Shown: positions 28,055 to 37,659, numbered from the stretch's first letter. The stretch: 64,000 bases of DNA from Caballeronia mineralivorans PML1(12) (GCF_001028175.1 NZ_AEJF01000062.1:62001-126000); one strand, 5' to 3'. Numbers and translations are program-made. Notes: a model not told the origin generated them from the sequence alone.

Positions 28055-28096
28055 GTTGTAGTCTGGCTGCCGCCGGTGGCATACGCAAGCAGGCTG

Positions 28097-28486
28097 TTAC
28101 TTTGGGGCGTAGTGCATGTCGCCGTTCCCGAACGACCAGTCTTCGCGATTCACCTCGACCAGGCTGATCCAGACATCTTCCTTTCGCACGCCCGTCTTCG
28201 CGTGTATGCCGTCCGCCACCGCGCGGTAAAACGCCTTCTTCATCTCGATCGTCCGGCCGGTGTTCCACGTGACCTGAATGAATACGATCCCGGGCGTGTA
28301 GGTCACGCCAAGATATCCCTCTTCCGGATAGATCAATTCGTCCGGTGCATGACGGGTGATGATCTGAAACTTGTCGTTCTTGGGTACGTTGACGACATCG
28401 ATCATTGCTTCGTACACGACGTCGCTGATCGCCTTAACCACTTCCGGCGATGTTGTCTGGGCGAGATTGATTCGAACGAGTGGCAT
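28097..28486 (-). CDS. Tautomerase-superfamily protein
   Basis: 129 residues starting Met-Pro-Leu-Val, so removal of Met exposes the catalytic N-terminal proline of the superfamily. The length of about 130 and the central VPKNDKFQIITRHAPDEL segment resemble the malonate-semialdehyde-decarboxylase/cis-CAAD-like trimeric members rather than the 60-70-residue 4-OT type. The substrate is unknown. It stands alone; the 218-bp gap to the next gene upstream shows no gene. Confidence 0.85.
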   Translation of the reverse strand: MPLVRINLAQTTSPEVVKAISDVVYEAMIDVVNVPKNDKFQIITRHAPDELIYPEEGYLGVTYTPGIVFIQVTWNTGRTIEMKKAFYRAVADGIHAKTGVRKEDVWISLVEVNREDWSFGNGDMHYAPK

Positions 28487-28704
28487 GACTTGACCTCAGG
28501 CTTAAGTGGGGAATCGGGAAGCGCTGGCTACGACCTACGCGACGTGCTGGAAGACGGTGCAGTCGCATAGTTCACCATCGAAGAGTAGATCAGGTGAAAA
28601 ATTCCTGCCTCGCCGACGCTGCGCCGCAGCCGCTTACTCGCCCGACTTCTCAACCTCTCGCCGATACGCGGCTGCAGTGGCGCAGCGTCTTCGCGGTGAG
28701 GTGC

Positions 28705-29550
28705 CTACGGTTTGACGAAGCGCAGTGTCATGCGGTCCGACTCGCCGATGGCAGCGAAGCGCGCGCGATCCGTATCGCCGCCCCGGTAGGTCGGCGGCAA
28801 GGACCACACGCCGTGCGGGTAGTCCTTCGTATCGCGGGGATTGTCGTTGATCTCGCTGCGCGCGGCGAGCTTGAAACCCGCTGCTTGTGCGTGCTGGATA
28901 ACGTAGGCTTCAGTCAGATAGCCGGTGTCGATCATCTGCTGAACCGACGTACCCGGTACAGCACGATGCTCTTCCACACCCAGTACGCCACCGGGTTTCA
29001 GCACCGAATAAAACGCGCGCAGGTTGGCATCGACCTGACCGTCTTCTATCCAGTTGTGAATATTACGGAACGTCAGCACACGATCGACCTGCAACCCCGA
29101 AGGTAAGCCGCTGAATTGCCCCGATTGCAAGCTGCCGACAACAACCGTGCCGTAAATATCGGGCTTCGCAGCGAGCTTGCGTTCGAACGCGGCATTGCCC
29201 TTCGCTTCGCCCTCAGGCAACGCCCCTTGCGGTGGCAGGTACTGCGCTTCGTAAAGCGTGCCACGTCCTCGCAGATACGGCGCGAGGATGTCCGTGTACC
29301 AACCGCCGCCCGGCGCGATTTCCAGCACGCTTTGGGTTGGCGCCACGCCGAAGAATTCCAGTGTTTCTTTCGGGTGCCGGTAGACATCGCGTGCTTGCGC
29401 TTTCTCCCCTCGATACGGCGCCGCGATGGCGGTATCGAGCGACGTCGATGCGGTAGGCGTCGCGCAGGACGCTAGCAGCAAGGCTGCGGGCAGCGCCAGG
29501 AAAGCACGCCGCATGAGTCGGGGAGTAAGGAGCGTTTTCATGCGGGCCAT
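28705..29550 (-). CDS. Class I methyltransferase-like lipoprotein
   Basis: 281 residues with a basic N-terminus, a hydrophobic stretch and a lipobox (LLASC, Cys29), so it should be a membrane-anchored periplasmic lipoprotein. The mature part has a Rossmann methyltransferase core: VLEIAPGGGWYTDIL (motif I), DRVLTFRNIHNWI, and LKPGGVLGVEEHRA (motif IV/V region). Predicted methyltransferases of this kind (COG4798-like) are annotated widely, but their substrate is unknown. SAM is not known to be abundant in the periplasm, so the export signal makes the activity puzzling. Start ATG 29550 or 29541. Confidence 0.8.
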   Translation of the reverse strand: MARMKTLLTPRLMRRAFLALPAALLLASCATPTASTSLDTAIAAPYRGEKAQARDVYRHPKETLEFFGVAPTQSVLEIAPGGGWYTDILAPYLRGRGTLYEAQYLPPQGALPEGEAKGNAAFERKLAAKPDIYGTVVVGSLQSGQFSGLPSGLQVDRVLTFRNIHNWIEDGQVDANLRAFYSVLKPGGVLGVEEHRAVPGTSVQQMIDTGYLTEAYVIQHAQAAGFKLAARSEINDNPRDTKDYPHGVWSLPPTYRGGDTDRARFAAIGESDRMTLRFVKP

Positions 29551-29652
29551 TATCGGGCAAAGCGCGCCGCTTGTCAGAGCGCGTCGGTTTTACCCCGTGC
29601 TTCAAAGGCCCGCACGCGTAACCGGTTTAAAAATGGACCGCGTGCTCAAGCC

Positions 29653-30552
29653 TCAAAGCAGCGTCCTGACATGCCATAACTCGGGGAAAAGCACTACGTC
29701 CAGCATCTTTCGCAAATAAAGCGCGCCGCTGGTTCCCCCCGTGCCTTGCTTGAAGCCGATGATCCGCTCGACCGTCGTGACGTGGCGAAAGCGCCATTGC
29801 CGGAACGAGTCTTCGAGATCGACGAGTTCTTCCGCCATCTCGTAGAGTTCCCAATGCTGCGTCGGCTCCTGGTACACCTTGAGCCAAGCTGCTTCCACGC
29901 TGGCGTCGTGCGTGGTCGGCTGGGTCCAGTCGCGCTCCAGCCGTTCCGGCGCGATCGGGAAACCCCGGCGTGCGAGGAGGCGGATGACTTCATCGTAGAA
30001 CGAGGGTGCTTCAAGTGTCGCATTTACCTCAGCGAGCACGGCCGGCCGATGCGCATGCGGCTTCAGCATCTGCACATTCTTGTTGCCGAGCAGGAACTCG
30101 ATCTGCCGGTACTGATGCGACTGGAATCCCGACGACGATCCGAGATAAGGCCGCATGGCGGTGTATTCGGAAGGCGTCATGGTCGCGAGGACGCTCCATG
30201 CCTGCACGAGTTGATCGAGTATTCGCGAGACGCGTGCGAGCATCTTGAACGCGGGCGGCAGGTCATCGCGACGCACGGCAGCAAGCGCTGCATGCAACTC
30301 ATAAAGCGCGAGCTTCATCCATAACTCGCTCGTCTGGTGCTGCACGATGAACAACATTTCGTTGTGATCGGGCGAGAGCGGATGCTGCGCCGAGAGGAGC
30401 GTGTCGAGCGAGAGATAATCGCCATAGCTCATCGAATTGGAGAAGTCGAGCTGCGCGTCATGCCAGCCTTCCGGCTTCGACGCAGCATCGCCTGCCGGCC
30501 CATAACCCATGGGACAGCCGCCCGTGCCTTCGCTTTCATGTGATTGTGTCAT
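29653..30552 (-). CDS. kynA: Tryptophan 2,3-dioxygenase
   Basis: 299 residues from ATG 30552 ([12 protein letters not shown]); the longer frame reaching 30729 overlaps kynU and is rejected. The haem protein opens the indole ring of L-tryptophan to N-formylkynurenine. Family signatures are [19 protein letters not shown] with the substrate-pocket His, the [19 protein letters not shown] loop, and [11 protein letters not shown] near the C-terminus. It lies 19 bp downstream of kynU in the same orientation, so kynU-kynA form an operon. No kynB formamidase gene adjoins. Confidence 0.96.
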   Translation of the reverse strand: MTQSHESEGTGGCPMGYGPAGDAASKPEGWHDAQLDFSNSMSYGDYLSLDTLLSAQHPLSPDHNEMLFIVQHQTSELWMKLALYELHAALAAVRRDDLPPAFKMLARVSRILDQLVQAWSVLATMTPSEYTAMRPYLGSSSGFQSHQYRQIEFLLGNKNVQMLKPHAHRPAVLAEVNATLEAPSFYDEVIRLLARRGFPIAPERLERDWTQPTTHDASVEAAWLKVYQEPTQHWELYEMAEELVDLEDSFRQWRFRHVTTVERIIGFKQGTGGTSGALYLRKMLDVVLFPELWHVRTLL

Positions 30553-30571
30553 CGCGCGTTCTCCACGTGTG

Positions 30572-31822
30572 TCAGGTGACGGCGCCACGTTCGGCGAACT
30601 CAGGCGCACGCCACGCTTCGGTCGCAAGCACGTCGCGCAGTGTTTCAACGGCGTCCCATACATCCACATAGCGCGTGTAAAGCGGCGTGAAGCCGAAGCG
30701 CAAGATACGCGGCTCGCGGTAGTCGCCAATCACGTTGCGCGCAATCAGCGCCTGCGTGACCTCATAACCGTGCGGATGTTCGAAGCTAGCTTGCGATCCG
30801 CGTTCAGCGTGCGCCCGAGGCGTGACGAGCTGCAACGGAAATTCGCTGCAGCGCGTCTCGACCAGTTCGATGAACAAGTCACTCAGCGCCAGCGACTTGC
30901 GGCGCAGCGTTGCCATATCGGTTTGCCCGAACACGTCGAGACCGCATTCAACCAGCGACATCGAAACGATGGATTGCGTGCCGCACAAGAACCTGCCGAT
31001 ACCGTCATCGGGCTGGTACTCCGGGCTCATTTCAAACGGCTTCTTATGCCCCCACCAGCCGGAAAGCGGTTGTGAGAAAACGTTCTGCAGCCGCTTCGGC
31101 ACCCAGATGAACGCGGGGGAACCCGGTCCGCCATTCAGGTACTTATAGGTGCAGCCAACGGCGTAATCCGCGCCGGCGCTGTTGAGATCGACGGGAACCG
31201 CACCCGCTGAATGCGCGAGATCCCACACGGCGAGCGCGCCCGCCTGATGGATGATGCGGGTCAACGCGGCCATGTCGTGCATCGCGCCCGTGCGGTAGTT
31301 GACGTGCGTGATCATGGCGACAGCCGTGTTCTCGTCGATAGCGCTGGCGAGTTCCGATGCATGATCGACGAGACGTAGTTCATAACCGCGATCCAGTTGC
31401 TCGATCAAGCCTTGCGCAATGTAGAGATCGGTCGGGAAATTCGAGCGCTCGGAAACGATGACACGGCGCTTCGGATCGCGTTCGTTGGCTACCCGCAGCG
31501 CTGCCGACAGGATCTTGAAGAGGTTGCTTGAAATGGTGTCGGTGACAACCACTTCGTCCTCCGCAGCGCCGATCAGCGGCGCTAGCTTGTTGCCTAGGCG
31601 CTTAGGCAACGCGAACCATCCTGCCGTATTCCATGAGCGGATCAGACCGTCGCCCCATTCTTCGGCAATGACGGCCGCGGCGCGCGAAGCCGCGGCCTTG
31701 GGCGGTACGCCAAGCGAGTTGCCGTCCAGATAGATCGTGTCGCGGCCGAGCGCGAACTGGTCGCGCAAACTGGCTAGCGGATCGTCGCGGTCGAGTGCCG
31801 CGGCATCGTCTCGATGGTTCAT
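30572..31822 (-). CDS. kynU: Kynureninase
   Basis: 416 residues from ATG 31822 ([16 protein letters not shown]); an in-frame ATG at 31873 is possible. This PLP enzyme cleaves L-kynurenine to anthranilate and alanine. The PLP lysine is Lys227 in [12 protein letters not shown]; other family segments are [11 protein letters not shown] and [13 protein letters not shown]. It is the first gene of the kynU-kynA operon and is divergent from the M20 gene. The 331-bp divergent gap 31823-32153 has AT-rich patches but no operator I can identify. Confidence 0.96.
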   Translation of the reverse strand: MNHRDDAAALDRDDPLASLRDQFALGRDTIYLDGNSLGVPPKAAASRAAAVIAEEWGDGLIRSWNTAGWFALPKRLGNKLAPLIGAAEDEVVVTDTISSNLFKILSAALRVANERDPKRRVIVSERSNFPTDLYIAQGLIEQLDRGYELRLVDHASELASAIDENTAVAMITHVNYRTGAMHDMAALTRIIHQAGALAVWDLAHSAGAVPVDLNSAGADYAVGCTYKYLNGGPGSPAFIWVPKRLQNVFSQPLSGWWGHKKPFEMSPEYQPDDGIGRFLCGTQSIVSMSLVECGLDVFGQTDMATLRRKSLALSDLFIELVETRCSEFPLQLVTPRAHAERGSQASFEHPHGYEVTQALIARNVIGDYREPRILRFGFTPLYTRYVDVWDAVETLRDVLATEAWRAPEFAERGAVT

Positions 31823-32153
31823 TAAAGCGTATCCCGGTAAGTCGTCGTAGCCGTTCTGGACGGAAATCCGCATTTCGCCGCCGGTCTGGCGGAGCGCGTG
31901 CACATGCCTGAAAGCTTAGCCGAGAACGGACCTTAATTGATTGCAAAACAAACGCAGCGCTTAGGGTCCTGTGCAATATTCTTCGATGAAAACCGGGCTT
32001 AAGCGCGATAAATTGATTGCGATCTGTTATGGGCGGAATTCGGGCGCGCTTACCAAGCCGCGCGTCAGGTCCGCTAAGCTGGTGCTGCTCGGCTGCAGCA
32101 GTGTTACTCGTTACCATGCAGCCAACCTCAGCTCGTTACCTGGACAACCGCAC

Positions 32154-33392
32154 ATGACCCAACACGTTCTTGCCTCGACCTTGACCGACTGCGTCGACAA
32201 TCACTTCGACCAGGAGGTCCAGTTTCTTTCCGCGCTTGTGCAAAAGCCATCGGACAATCCGCCGGGCGATTGCGCGGGCCACGCCGAGATGGCGGCGCAA
32301 TGGCTGGAACGGATCGGCTTCACGGTTGAACGCCATGCGGTACCGGCCGACGATGTCACCCGCGCCGGCATGATCAGCGCGACGAACCTGGTGATTCGCC
32401 ATCGTTTTGGCGCGGGGCCGGTTATCGCGTTGAACGCACACGGCGACGTGGTGCCGCCGGGCGACGGTTGGAGCGCCGATCCATACGGCGCCGAGATCCG
32501 CGATGGGTTCATGATCGGGCGTGGTGCGGCGGTATCGAAGTCGGATTTCGCAACCTATGCGTTTGCGTTGAAGGCATTGATCGACAGTGGCGCAACGCTG
32601 GCAGGCACGGTGGAACTGCACCTGACCTACGACGAAGAAACGGGTGGTCTGATCGGGCCGGGGTGGTTGTTGAAGCAGGGCATCGTGAAGCCCGATTACG
32701 CTATATGTGCGGGCTTTTCTTATTCGATTACGACCGCGCACAATGGCGCGATCCACCTTGAAGTCACGGTGCGGGGCAAGTCGGCGCACGCGGCGCGACC
32801 CGATACCGGGCGTGATGCGCTCGAAGCCGCTACGGCGGTACTGAATGCGCTGTACGGGCATCGCGCGGCATTGCGCGAGATCCATTCGGCGACGCCGGGT
32901 ATCGATCATCCAACACTGGTGGTTGGTCTGATCAAAGGCGGGATCAACACGAATGTGGTGCCTGACAAGGTGAGCTTGCGGCTCGACCGGCGGGTGGTGC
33001 CGGAAGAGAATCCGCAAGACGTGGTGCAGCAATTGAAGGCGCTGATCACGGCAGCCGTGGAGGGGATGCCCGGCATTAGCGTGGAGATAGAAGAGGTTCT
33101 GGTTACATCGCCGTTGCGTTCGCTTGCGGGTGCCGAGCGCTTGTCGCAAGCGTTACAGCGCGCGGCTTTGATCACGCTGCAGCGTGATATTCCTACCGAG
33201 GGTGTGCCGCTTTATACCGATGCCCGTTTGTATTGCGAGGCGGGCGTGCCGACGGTGATTTACGGCGCGGGTCCGCGGACGCTGCTTGAGGCCAATGGTC
33301 ATCGGGCGGATGAGCGCGTCGCGCTCGGGGACCTAAGAGGAGTGACGAAAACGGTTGCTATTGCTCTTGCCGATTTGCTCGGACGACCCTAA
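32154..33392 (+). CDS. M20-family amidohydrolase/peptidase (ArgE/DapE type)
   Basis: 412 residues from ATG 32154 (MTQHVLAST); the open frame upstream has no family similarity. M20 features: HGDVVPPGDGW with the first metal His and its Asp, EE in TYDEETGG (catalytic and ligand Glu), and a dimerisation domain starting at HLEVTVRGKSAHAARPDTG. Unusually, the segment that normally reads GRGxxDMKGG reads GRGAAVSKSD. The bridging Asp is therefore Val, with an Asp four residues later. It likely hydrolyses an N-acyl amino acid or dipeptide. The gene is divergent from kynU and alone on its strand. Confidence 0.85.
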   Translation: MTQHVLASTLTDCVDNHFDQEVQFLSALVQKPSDNPPGDCAGHAEMAAQWLERIGFTVERHAVPADDVTRAGMISATNLVIRHRFGAGPVIALNAHGDVVPPGDGWSADPYGAEIRDGFMIGRGAAVSKSDFATYAFALKALIDSGATLAGTVELHLTYDEETGGLIGPGWLLKQGIVKPDYAICAGFSYSITTAHNGAIHLEVTVRGKSAHAARPDTGRDALEAATAVLNALYGHRAALREIHSATPGIDHPTLVVGLIKGGINTNVVPDKVSLRLDRRVVPEENPQDVVQQLKALITAAVEGMPGISVEIEEVLVTSPLRSLAGAERLSQALQRAALITLQRDIPTEGVPLYTDARLYCEAGVPTVIYGAGPRTLLEANGHRADERVALGDLRGVTKTVAIALADLLGRP

Positions 33393-33402
33393 GCGTTTCT
33401 TG

Positions 33403-33438
33403 GCTTCGTTTCTTTGTGCGCCAGCAAAGAAACGAAGC
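33403..33438 (+). repeat. Burkholderia-type intergenic stem-loop repeat, copy 2
   Basis: A perfect 14-bp inverted repeat, GCTTCGTTTCTTTG and CAAAGAAACGAAGC, with an 8-nt loop (TGCGCCAG) begins 10 bp after the M20 stop codon. It is the intact counterpart of the decayed copy at 15632-15672. It may act as a transcription terminator or just be a dispersed repeat. There is no T-tract directly after it. Confidence 0.7.
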
Positions 33439-33657
33439 GCCGTCGGCGGCAAGACTAACGAAAATATATCCAGCTTAAGCCGGCCGTTGCGCCCGGCGAT
33501 CGACAGCCCGAACCACCCGCCAGCATCCCCAGCCACTGCAATCAGCACGTCTTCAAAAACTCGAAGATAATCGCGCATGTCGTTATTCTGAGCCTCGCCG
33601 CGGCGCCCGGTCGCCACGAGGCGCGACAGATCGAACCTCATTTCGAGTCCAACCACT

Positions 33658-33855
33658 ATGAAAACATCCGAAGAGACAAAGCATTCCTGGCTTTGGCTGG
33701 CCCTGCTTATTCCCTACGTCGCGCTGCTCTGGCTACCTTTCTATAACGATATCCGCCCCTCTTTACTAGGCTTCCCATTCTTCTACTGGTATCAGTTCCT
33801 ATGGGTGCCGCTGACCTCGCTCATCATTTACTTCGTGTATAGAGGTGTCAAATGA
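33658..33855 (+). CDS. Small DUF3311 membrane protein, symporter partner
   Basis: 65 residues with two membrane helices (LWLALLIPYVALLWLPFY and FLWVPLTSLIIYFVYRG), fitting DUF3311. Such proteins are regularly encoded directly before sodium:solute symporters, as here. The stop overlaps the symporter start in an ATGA junction, implying translational coupling. A role as an accessory subunit is inferred from this conserved pairing. Confidence 0.85.
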   Translation: MKTSEETKHSWLWLALLIPYVALLWLPFYNDIRPSLLGFPFFYWYQFLWVPLTSLIIYFVYRGVK

Positions 33856-35336
33856 GCGACCTTGTTCCGATCGATCCGGTAGCCATGACCGTCTTCATCG
33901 CGTTCTTCGTGCTGGTGACGGTAGTGGGATTTTTCGCAGCGCGCTGGAAACGCGGCGACCTGACGCAACTTCATGAGTGGGGTCTGGGCGGGCGCCAGTT
34001 CGGCACCGTGATTTCGTGGTTCCTAGTAGGCGGCGATTTCTACACCGCCTATACCGTGATCGCCGTACCCGCACTCGTGTATTCAGTGGGCGCATACGGC
34101 TTCTTTGCGCTGCCTTACACGATCATCGTGTATCCGTTTGTCTTTGCCGTCATGCCCAAGCTATGGAAGATCGCTCACGCGAAGAACCATATTACGGCGG
34201 CTGACTATGTGCATGGCGAGTACGGCGGAAAGTGGTTCCCGGCGGCTGTGGCGCTGACCGGTATCGTTGCGACCATGCCGTATATTGCGTTGCAACTGGT
34301 GGGCATGCAGGTAGTGATCAAGGGTCTGGGCGTGAGCGGCGAGATGCCCCTGATCGTCGCGTTCGTGATCCTCGCGCTCTATACGTACACCAGCGGCTTG
34401 CGCGCGCCGGCCATGATTGCGTTCGTGAAAGACATCATGATCTACATTGTGGTGATCGCGGCGGTGTGGCTGATTCCATCGAAACTCGGCGGCTACGCGC
34501 ACGTTTTCGATGCCGCCGATACGTTCTTCAAAGCCAAGGGCGGTGCAACCGGCATCATCCTCAAGCCGACACAATTCACGGCCTACGCTTCGCTCGCGCT
34601 CGGTTCGGCGCTTGCCGCATTCATGTATCCGCACACCATGACAGCGGTCTTGTCGTCGTCGTCGGCTGCCACCGTGCGCAAGAACGCCATCTTCCTGCCG
34701 GCGTACACGCTGCTGCTGGGCTTGATCGCGTTGCTCGGCTATATGGCAATCGCCTCGGGCATCAAGGTGCAATCCGCATCCGACGTCGTGCCCGCGTTGT
34801 TCGGCAAGCTATTCCCGTCGTGGTTCGTCGGCTTTGCGGCTGCGGCCATTGCGATCAGCGCGCTTGTGCCGGCCGCGATCATGTCGATCGGTGCGGCGAA
34901 TCTGTTCACGCGTAACCTGTGGCCGCTGATGGCGCGTGACATCACGCCCGAGAAGGAAGCCAAGACAGCGAAGCTGGTGTCGCTCATTGTGAAGTTCGGC
35001 GCGCTGCTGTTCATCGTGTTCCTGCCGACGCAATACGCGATCGATCTGCAGTTGCTCGGCGGCGTATGGATCCTCCAGATCTTCCCGGCCATTGTGTTCT
35101 CGCTGTACACGCGGCGTCTGAATACGCCGGGCCTGTTCCTCGGATGGGTCGTCGGGCTCGTGCTCGGGACCGGCATGGCGATCGCGCAGGGATTGAAGCC
35201 GGTGTTCGCGCTGCATGTGGGTGGAGCGACGTATCCGCTTTACATAGGGCTGATTGCGCTGGTGGTGAATATCGTGGTCGCGTTTGTCGTGTCGGCGGTT
35301 ACGCCGCGTCGCGTACAGGTTCATCAGGTAACGTAA
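33852..35336 (+). CDS. mctP: Sodium:solute symporter, monocarboxylate permease type
   Basis: 494 residues and about 13 membrane helices of the SSS family. The start (PVAMTVFIAFFVLVTVVGFFAA), the GGRQFGTVISWFLVGGDFYTAYT region and the length match the MctP-like monocarboxylate permeases that take up lactate, pyruvate or related short acids. Substrate specificity is inferred from overall resemblance only. It is translationally coupled to the DUF3311 gene. Confidence 0.8.
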   Translation: MSDLVPIDPVAMTVFIAFFVLVTVVGFFAARWKRGDLTQLHEWGLGGRQFGTVISWFLVGGDFYTAYTVIAVPALVYSVGAYGFFALPYTIIVYPFVFAVMPKLWKIAHAKNHITAADYVHGEYGGKWFPAAVALTGIVATMPYIALQLVGMQVVIKGLGVSGEMPLIVAFVILALYTYTSGLRAPAMIAFVKDIMIYIVVIAAVWLIPSKLGGYAHVFDAADTFFKAKGGATGIILKPTQFTAYASLALGSALAAFMYPHTMTAVLSSSSAATVRKNAIFLPAYTLLLGLIALLGYMAIASGIKVQSASDVVPALFGKLFPSWFVGFAAAAIAISALVPAAIMSIGAANLFTRNLWPLMARDITPEKEAKTAKLVSLIVKFGALLFIVFLPTQYAIDLQLLGGVWILQIFPAIVFSLYTRRLNTPGLFLGWVVGLVLGTGMAIAQGLKPVFALHVGGATYPLYIGLIALVVNIVVAFVVSAVTPRRVQVHQVT

Positions 35337-35428
35337 GAAGACATGCGCGCGTCATCGCCTTGAGCCATGTGCAAGATTTTTTTCGCATGAATCGAGCCGT
35401 TTTTTGCGGCGCTGACGCGCGCGGCCCT

Positions 35429-35466
35429 GACCTTTCTCTGACCTTTCGATGACATCTTTGTCATCA
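35429..35466 (+). promoter_or_regulatory. Tandem direct repeat and palindrome upstream of msrA
   Basis: TGACCTTTC occurs twice (35429-35437 and 35440-35448), 11 bp apart. It is followed at once by the perfect inverted repeat GATGACA-TCTT-TGTCATC (35449-35466). One-turn direct repeats are typical of response-regulator sites. The palindrome could be a second operator or a hairpin. It lies about 120 bp before the msrA start. Confidence 0.45.
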
Positions 35467-35587
35467 ATCTTCCACACGTCGCCGGGCGCGCTAACATAAG
35501 GCAAGGGGACGACGCCTGGGCTCTCTGTCAGCGGTTTGCTGCCGGAAACCAGACAGCATGCGTCGTCCTGAAACCCGGAGGCCTGCC

Positions 35588-36331
35588 ATGATTTCCCAGA
35601 AGCAAAATCCCGCAACGTTCCTGCGTTCGCGCGGCGTTGCGCTGTTGACTGCCATTGGCGTGGGCGCCAGCATCCTGTTCGTGTCGATGCATCCGGCGCA
35701 TTCTTCCGAGGCCGCGGTCGCCGTAGCGCCGCCGGCGCTCGACGAACCGGTGAACGGAGCACACCAGGAAACCGCCGTGCTGGCCGGTGGCTGTTTTTGG
35801 GGCGTGCAAGGGGTCTTCCAACATGTGAACGGCGTGACGAAGGTCGTGTCGGGTTATGCCGGCGGTCAGGCACAGACCGCGCAATACGAAACCGTGAGCG
35901 GCGGCCAGACCGGTCATGCAGAGTCCGTGCAGATCACTTACGACCCGACGAAGATCACCTATGGAAAATTGCTGCAGATCTATTTCTCGGTCGCGCATGA
36001 TCCGACGGAACTGAACCGGCAAGGTCCGGACAGCGGCACGCAATATCGTTCGGCAATTTTTCCCGCCAACGACATGCAGAAACACATTGCGCAAAGTTAT
36101 ATCGCGCAACTCGACAAGACACACGCTTTCCCCGCGCCGATCGTGACGAGAACAGACCCGCTCAAGGGCTTTTATCCCGCGGAGTCTTATCATCAGAACT
36201 ATTTGACGCTGCATCCGGATGCGCCGTATATCGCGATCAACGACTTGCCGAAGGTCGAGAACCTGAAGCGCCTTTTTCCGACGGTCTATCGTGACAAACC
36301 GGTGCTGCTGAGCGTGACATCGCAACAATAA
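35588..36331 (+). CDS. msrA: Exported peptide-methionine (S)-S-oxide reductase
   Basis: 247 residues from ATG 35588 with GGAGG upstream. An N-terminal hydrophobic segment (about 15-34, GVALLTAIGVGASILFVSM) indicates a periplasmic or membrane-anchored form, longer than cytosolic MsrA (about 180-210). The catalytic Cys69 is in GGCFWG; SGYAGG and ESYHQNYL are further signatures. It repairs methionine sulfoxide, here probably in envelope proteins. No msrB is adjacent. A strong terminator follows the stop. Confidence 0.94.
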   Translation: MISQKQNPATFLRSRGVALLTAIGVGASILFVSMHPAHSSEAAVAVAPPALDEPVNGAHQETAVLAGGCFWGVQGVFQHVNGVTKVVSGYAGGQAQTAQYETVSGGQTGHAESVQITYDPTKITYGKLLQIYFSVAHDPTELNRQGPDSGTQYRSAIFPANDMQKHIAQSYIAQLDKTHAFPAPIVTRTDPLKGFYPAESYHQNYLTLHPDAPYIAINDLPKVENLKRLFPTVYRDKPVLLSVTSQQ

Positions 36332-36332
36332 A

Positions 36333-36368
36333 AAAGCGGCGGTGGACTTAAAAATCCACCGCCGCTTT
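36333..36368. terminator. Bidirectional Rho-independent terminator
   Basis: A perfect 14-bp stem (AAAGCGGCGGTGGA / TCCACCGCCGCTTT) with an 8-nt A-rich loop sits between the convergent msrA and cytochrome genes, 2 bp after the msrA stop. The A- and T-runs at the stem ends suit termination on both strands. Confidence 0.88.
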
Positions 36369-36387
36369 CGCTAAGACCAATGCAGGC

Positions 36388-37659
36388 TTACTGCGATGCT
36401 TGCGTCGTCTTGCGCAACTTCGCGACATCCCCCACCGCGACCGCCGGCGCACCGTTGTTCCATCCAGCGCGAATGAACGTCAGGACGTCGGCGATCTGCT
36501 GATCGTTGAGCACCGGCGCATAGTGCGGCATCGGATACGCGGCGGGAATGCCTTGTATCACGAGGTCGTGCGTGCCGTTCAGCGTGACGTTGATCAGCGA
36601 CGAGGCGTCCTTCTCCAGCACGTTCGGATTACCCGCCAAAGGCGCGAGCAGCGGGGCGAAGGCTCGGCCATCCACGCCGTGGCAATGCATGCAATACGCG
36701 GTATAAACCTTCGCGCCTGCGTCATTGGCCGGATGCTGCAGCAGCGCCGTGGTGGCCTTTGGATCGTATGCATACGCCGGCGCATTCGTGCCGCCGGCCG
36801 GCGGCAACGACTTCAAATACGCTGACATGGCTGCCAGATCCTGATCGTTCATGCCTTGCGTGCTGTGGTTGATCACGTCTGTCATCGACCCGAACGCCGA
36901 TGCATGCGCATTCGCTCCAGTCTTGAGGAACGTGGTCAGGTCAGCATCCGACCAGCGCCCGAGTCCGACGTTCTGCTCGCTCGTGAGGTTGGATGCAAAC
37001 CAGCCGTCGAGGACACCGCCTGTGAGCCACGCGCCGCCGCTTTCATCGAGCGCCTTCTCCTGGAACGCAATACCGCGAGGCGTATGGCATGAACCGCAGT
37101 GGCCCAGGCCCTGGATCAGATACGCACCGCGATTCCACGCGACGTCCTTGCCGTCCTTGTCGCGATAAGCGCCTTTATCGAGGAACACCATGTTCCAGAA
37201 TTTGAGCGGCCAGCGCATGTTCAGCGGGAATGGAATATCCGACGGTCGGTTCGCCTGGTTCACGGGCGCAACGCCTTTCATGAAGTACGCATAGAGCGCC
37301 TTCACGTCGTCGTCCTGGACCTTGGCATAGGACGGGTAGGGCATCGCCGGATAGAGGTTGTGGCCATCCTTCGCCACGCCCTGACGCAAGGCCTTCTCGA
37401 AGTCCTCCTCGCTCCATTTACCAATACCCGTATCCGGGTCGGGCGTGATGTTGGTCGTGTAGATCTTGCCCATCGGCGTGGTCATTGGCAGGCCGCCTGC
37501 GAATGGTTTGCCTTTGGGCGCGGAATGACAGGCCACACAATCGCCCGCTTTCGCGAGATACGCGCCACGGGCGACCAGTGGATCGTCGTTCGCGGCGGCA
37601 TGAGCCAGCATGGGCAAGCTGAGCGTCAGCGCAAGGGAGGCTACAAGGTACTTGATCAT
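36388..37659 (-). CDS. Tri-haem cytochrome c subunit of a periplasmic dehydrogenase
   Basis: 423 residues from ATG 37659 with a signal peptide ending MLAHA. Three c-type haem sites are visible: CVACH near the N-terminus, CGSCH and CMHCH. The protein belongs to the family of cytochrome subunits of membrane-bound alcohol, gluconate and aldehyde dehydrogenases (segments GKIYTTNITPDPDTGIGKW, LYPAMPYPSYAKV). It starts 11 bp after the stop of the molybdopterin subunit, so it should pass electrons from that enzyme to the quinone pool or an oxidase. It has a paralogue at 44897-46132. Confidence 0.92.
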   Translation of the reverse strand: MIKYLVASLALTLSLPMLAHAAANDDPLVARGAYLAKAGDCVACHSAPKGKPFAGGLPMTTPMGKIYTTNITPDPDTGIGKWSEEDFEKALRQGVAKDGHNLYPAMPYPSYAKVQDDDVKALYAYFMKGVAPVNQANRPSDIPFPLNMRWPLKFWNMVFLDKGAYRDKDGKDVAWNRGAYLIQGLGHCGSCHTPRGIAFQEKALDESGGAWLTGGVLDGWFASNLTSEQNVGLGRWSDADLTTFLKTGANAHASAFGSMTDVINHSTQGMNDQDLAAMSAYLKSLPPAGGTNAPAYAYDPKATTALLQHPANDAGAKVYTAYCMHCHGVDGRAFAPLLAPLAGNPNVLEKDASSLINVTLNGTHDLVIQGIPAAYPMPHYAPVLNDQQIADVLTFIRAGWNNGAPAVAVGDVAKLRKTTQASQ

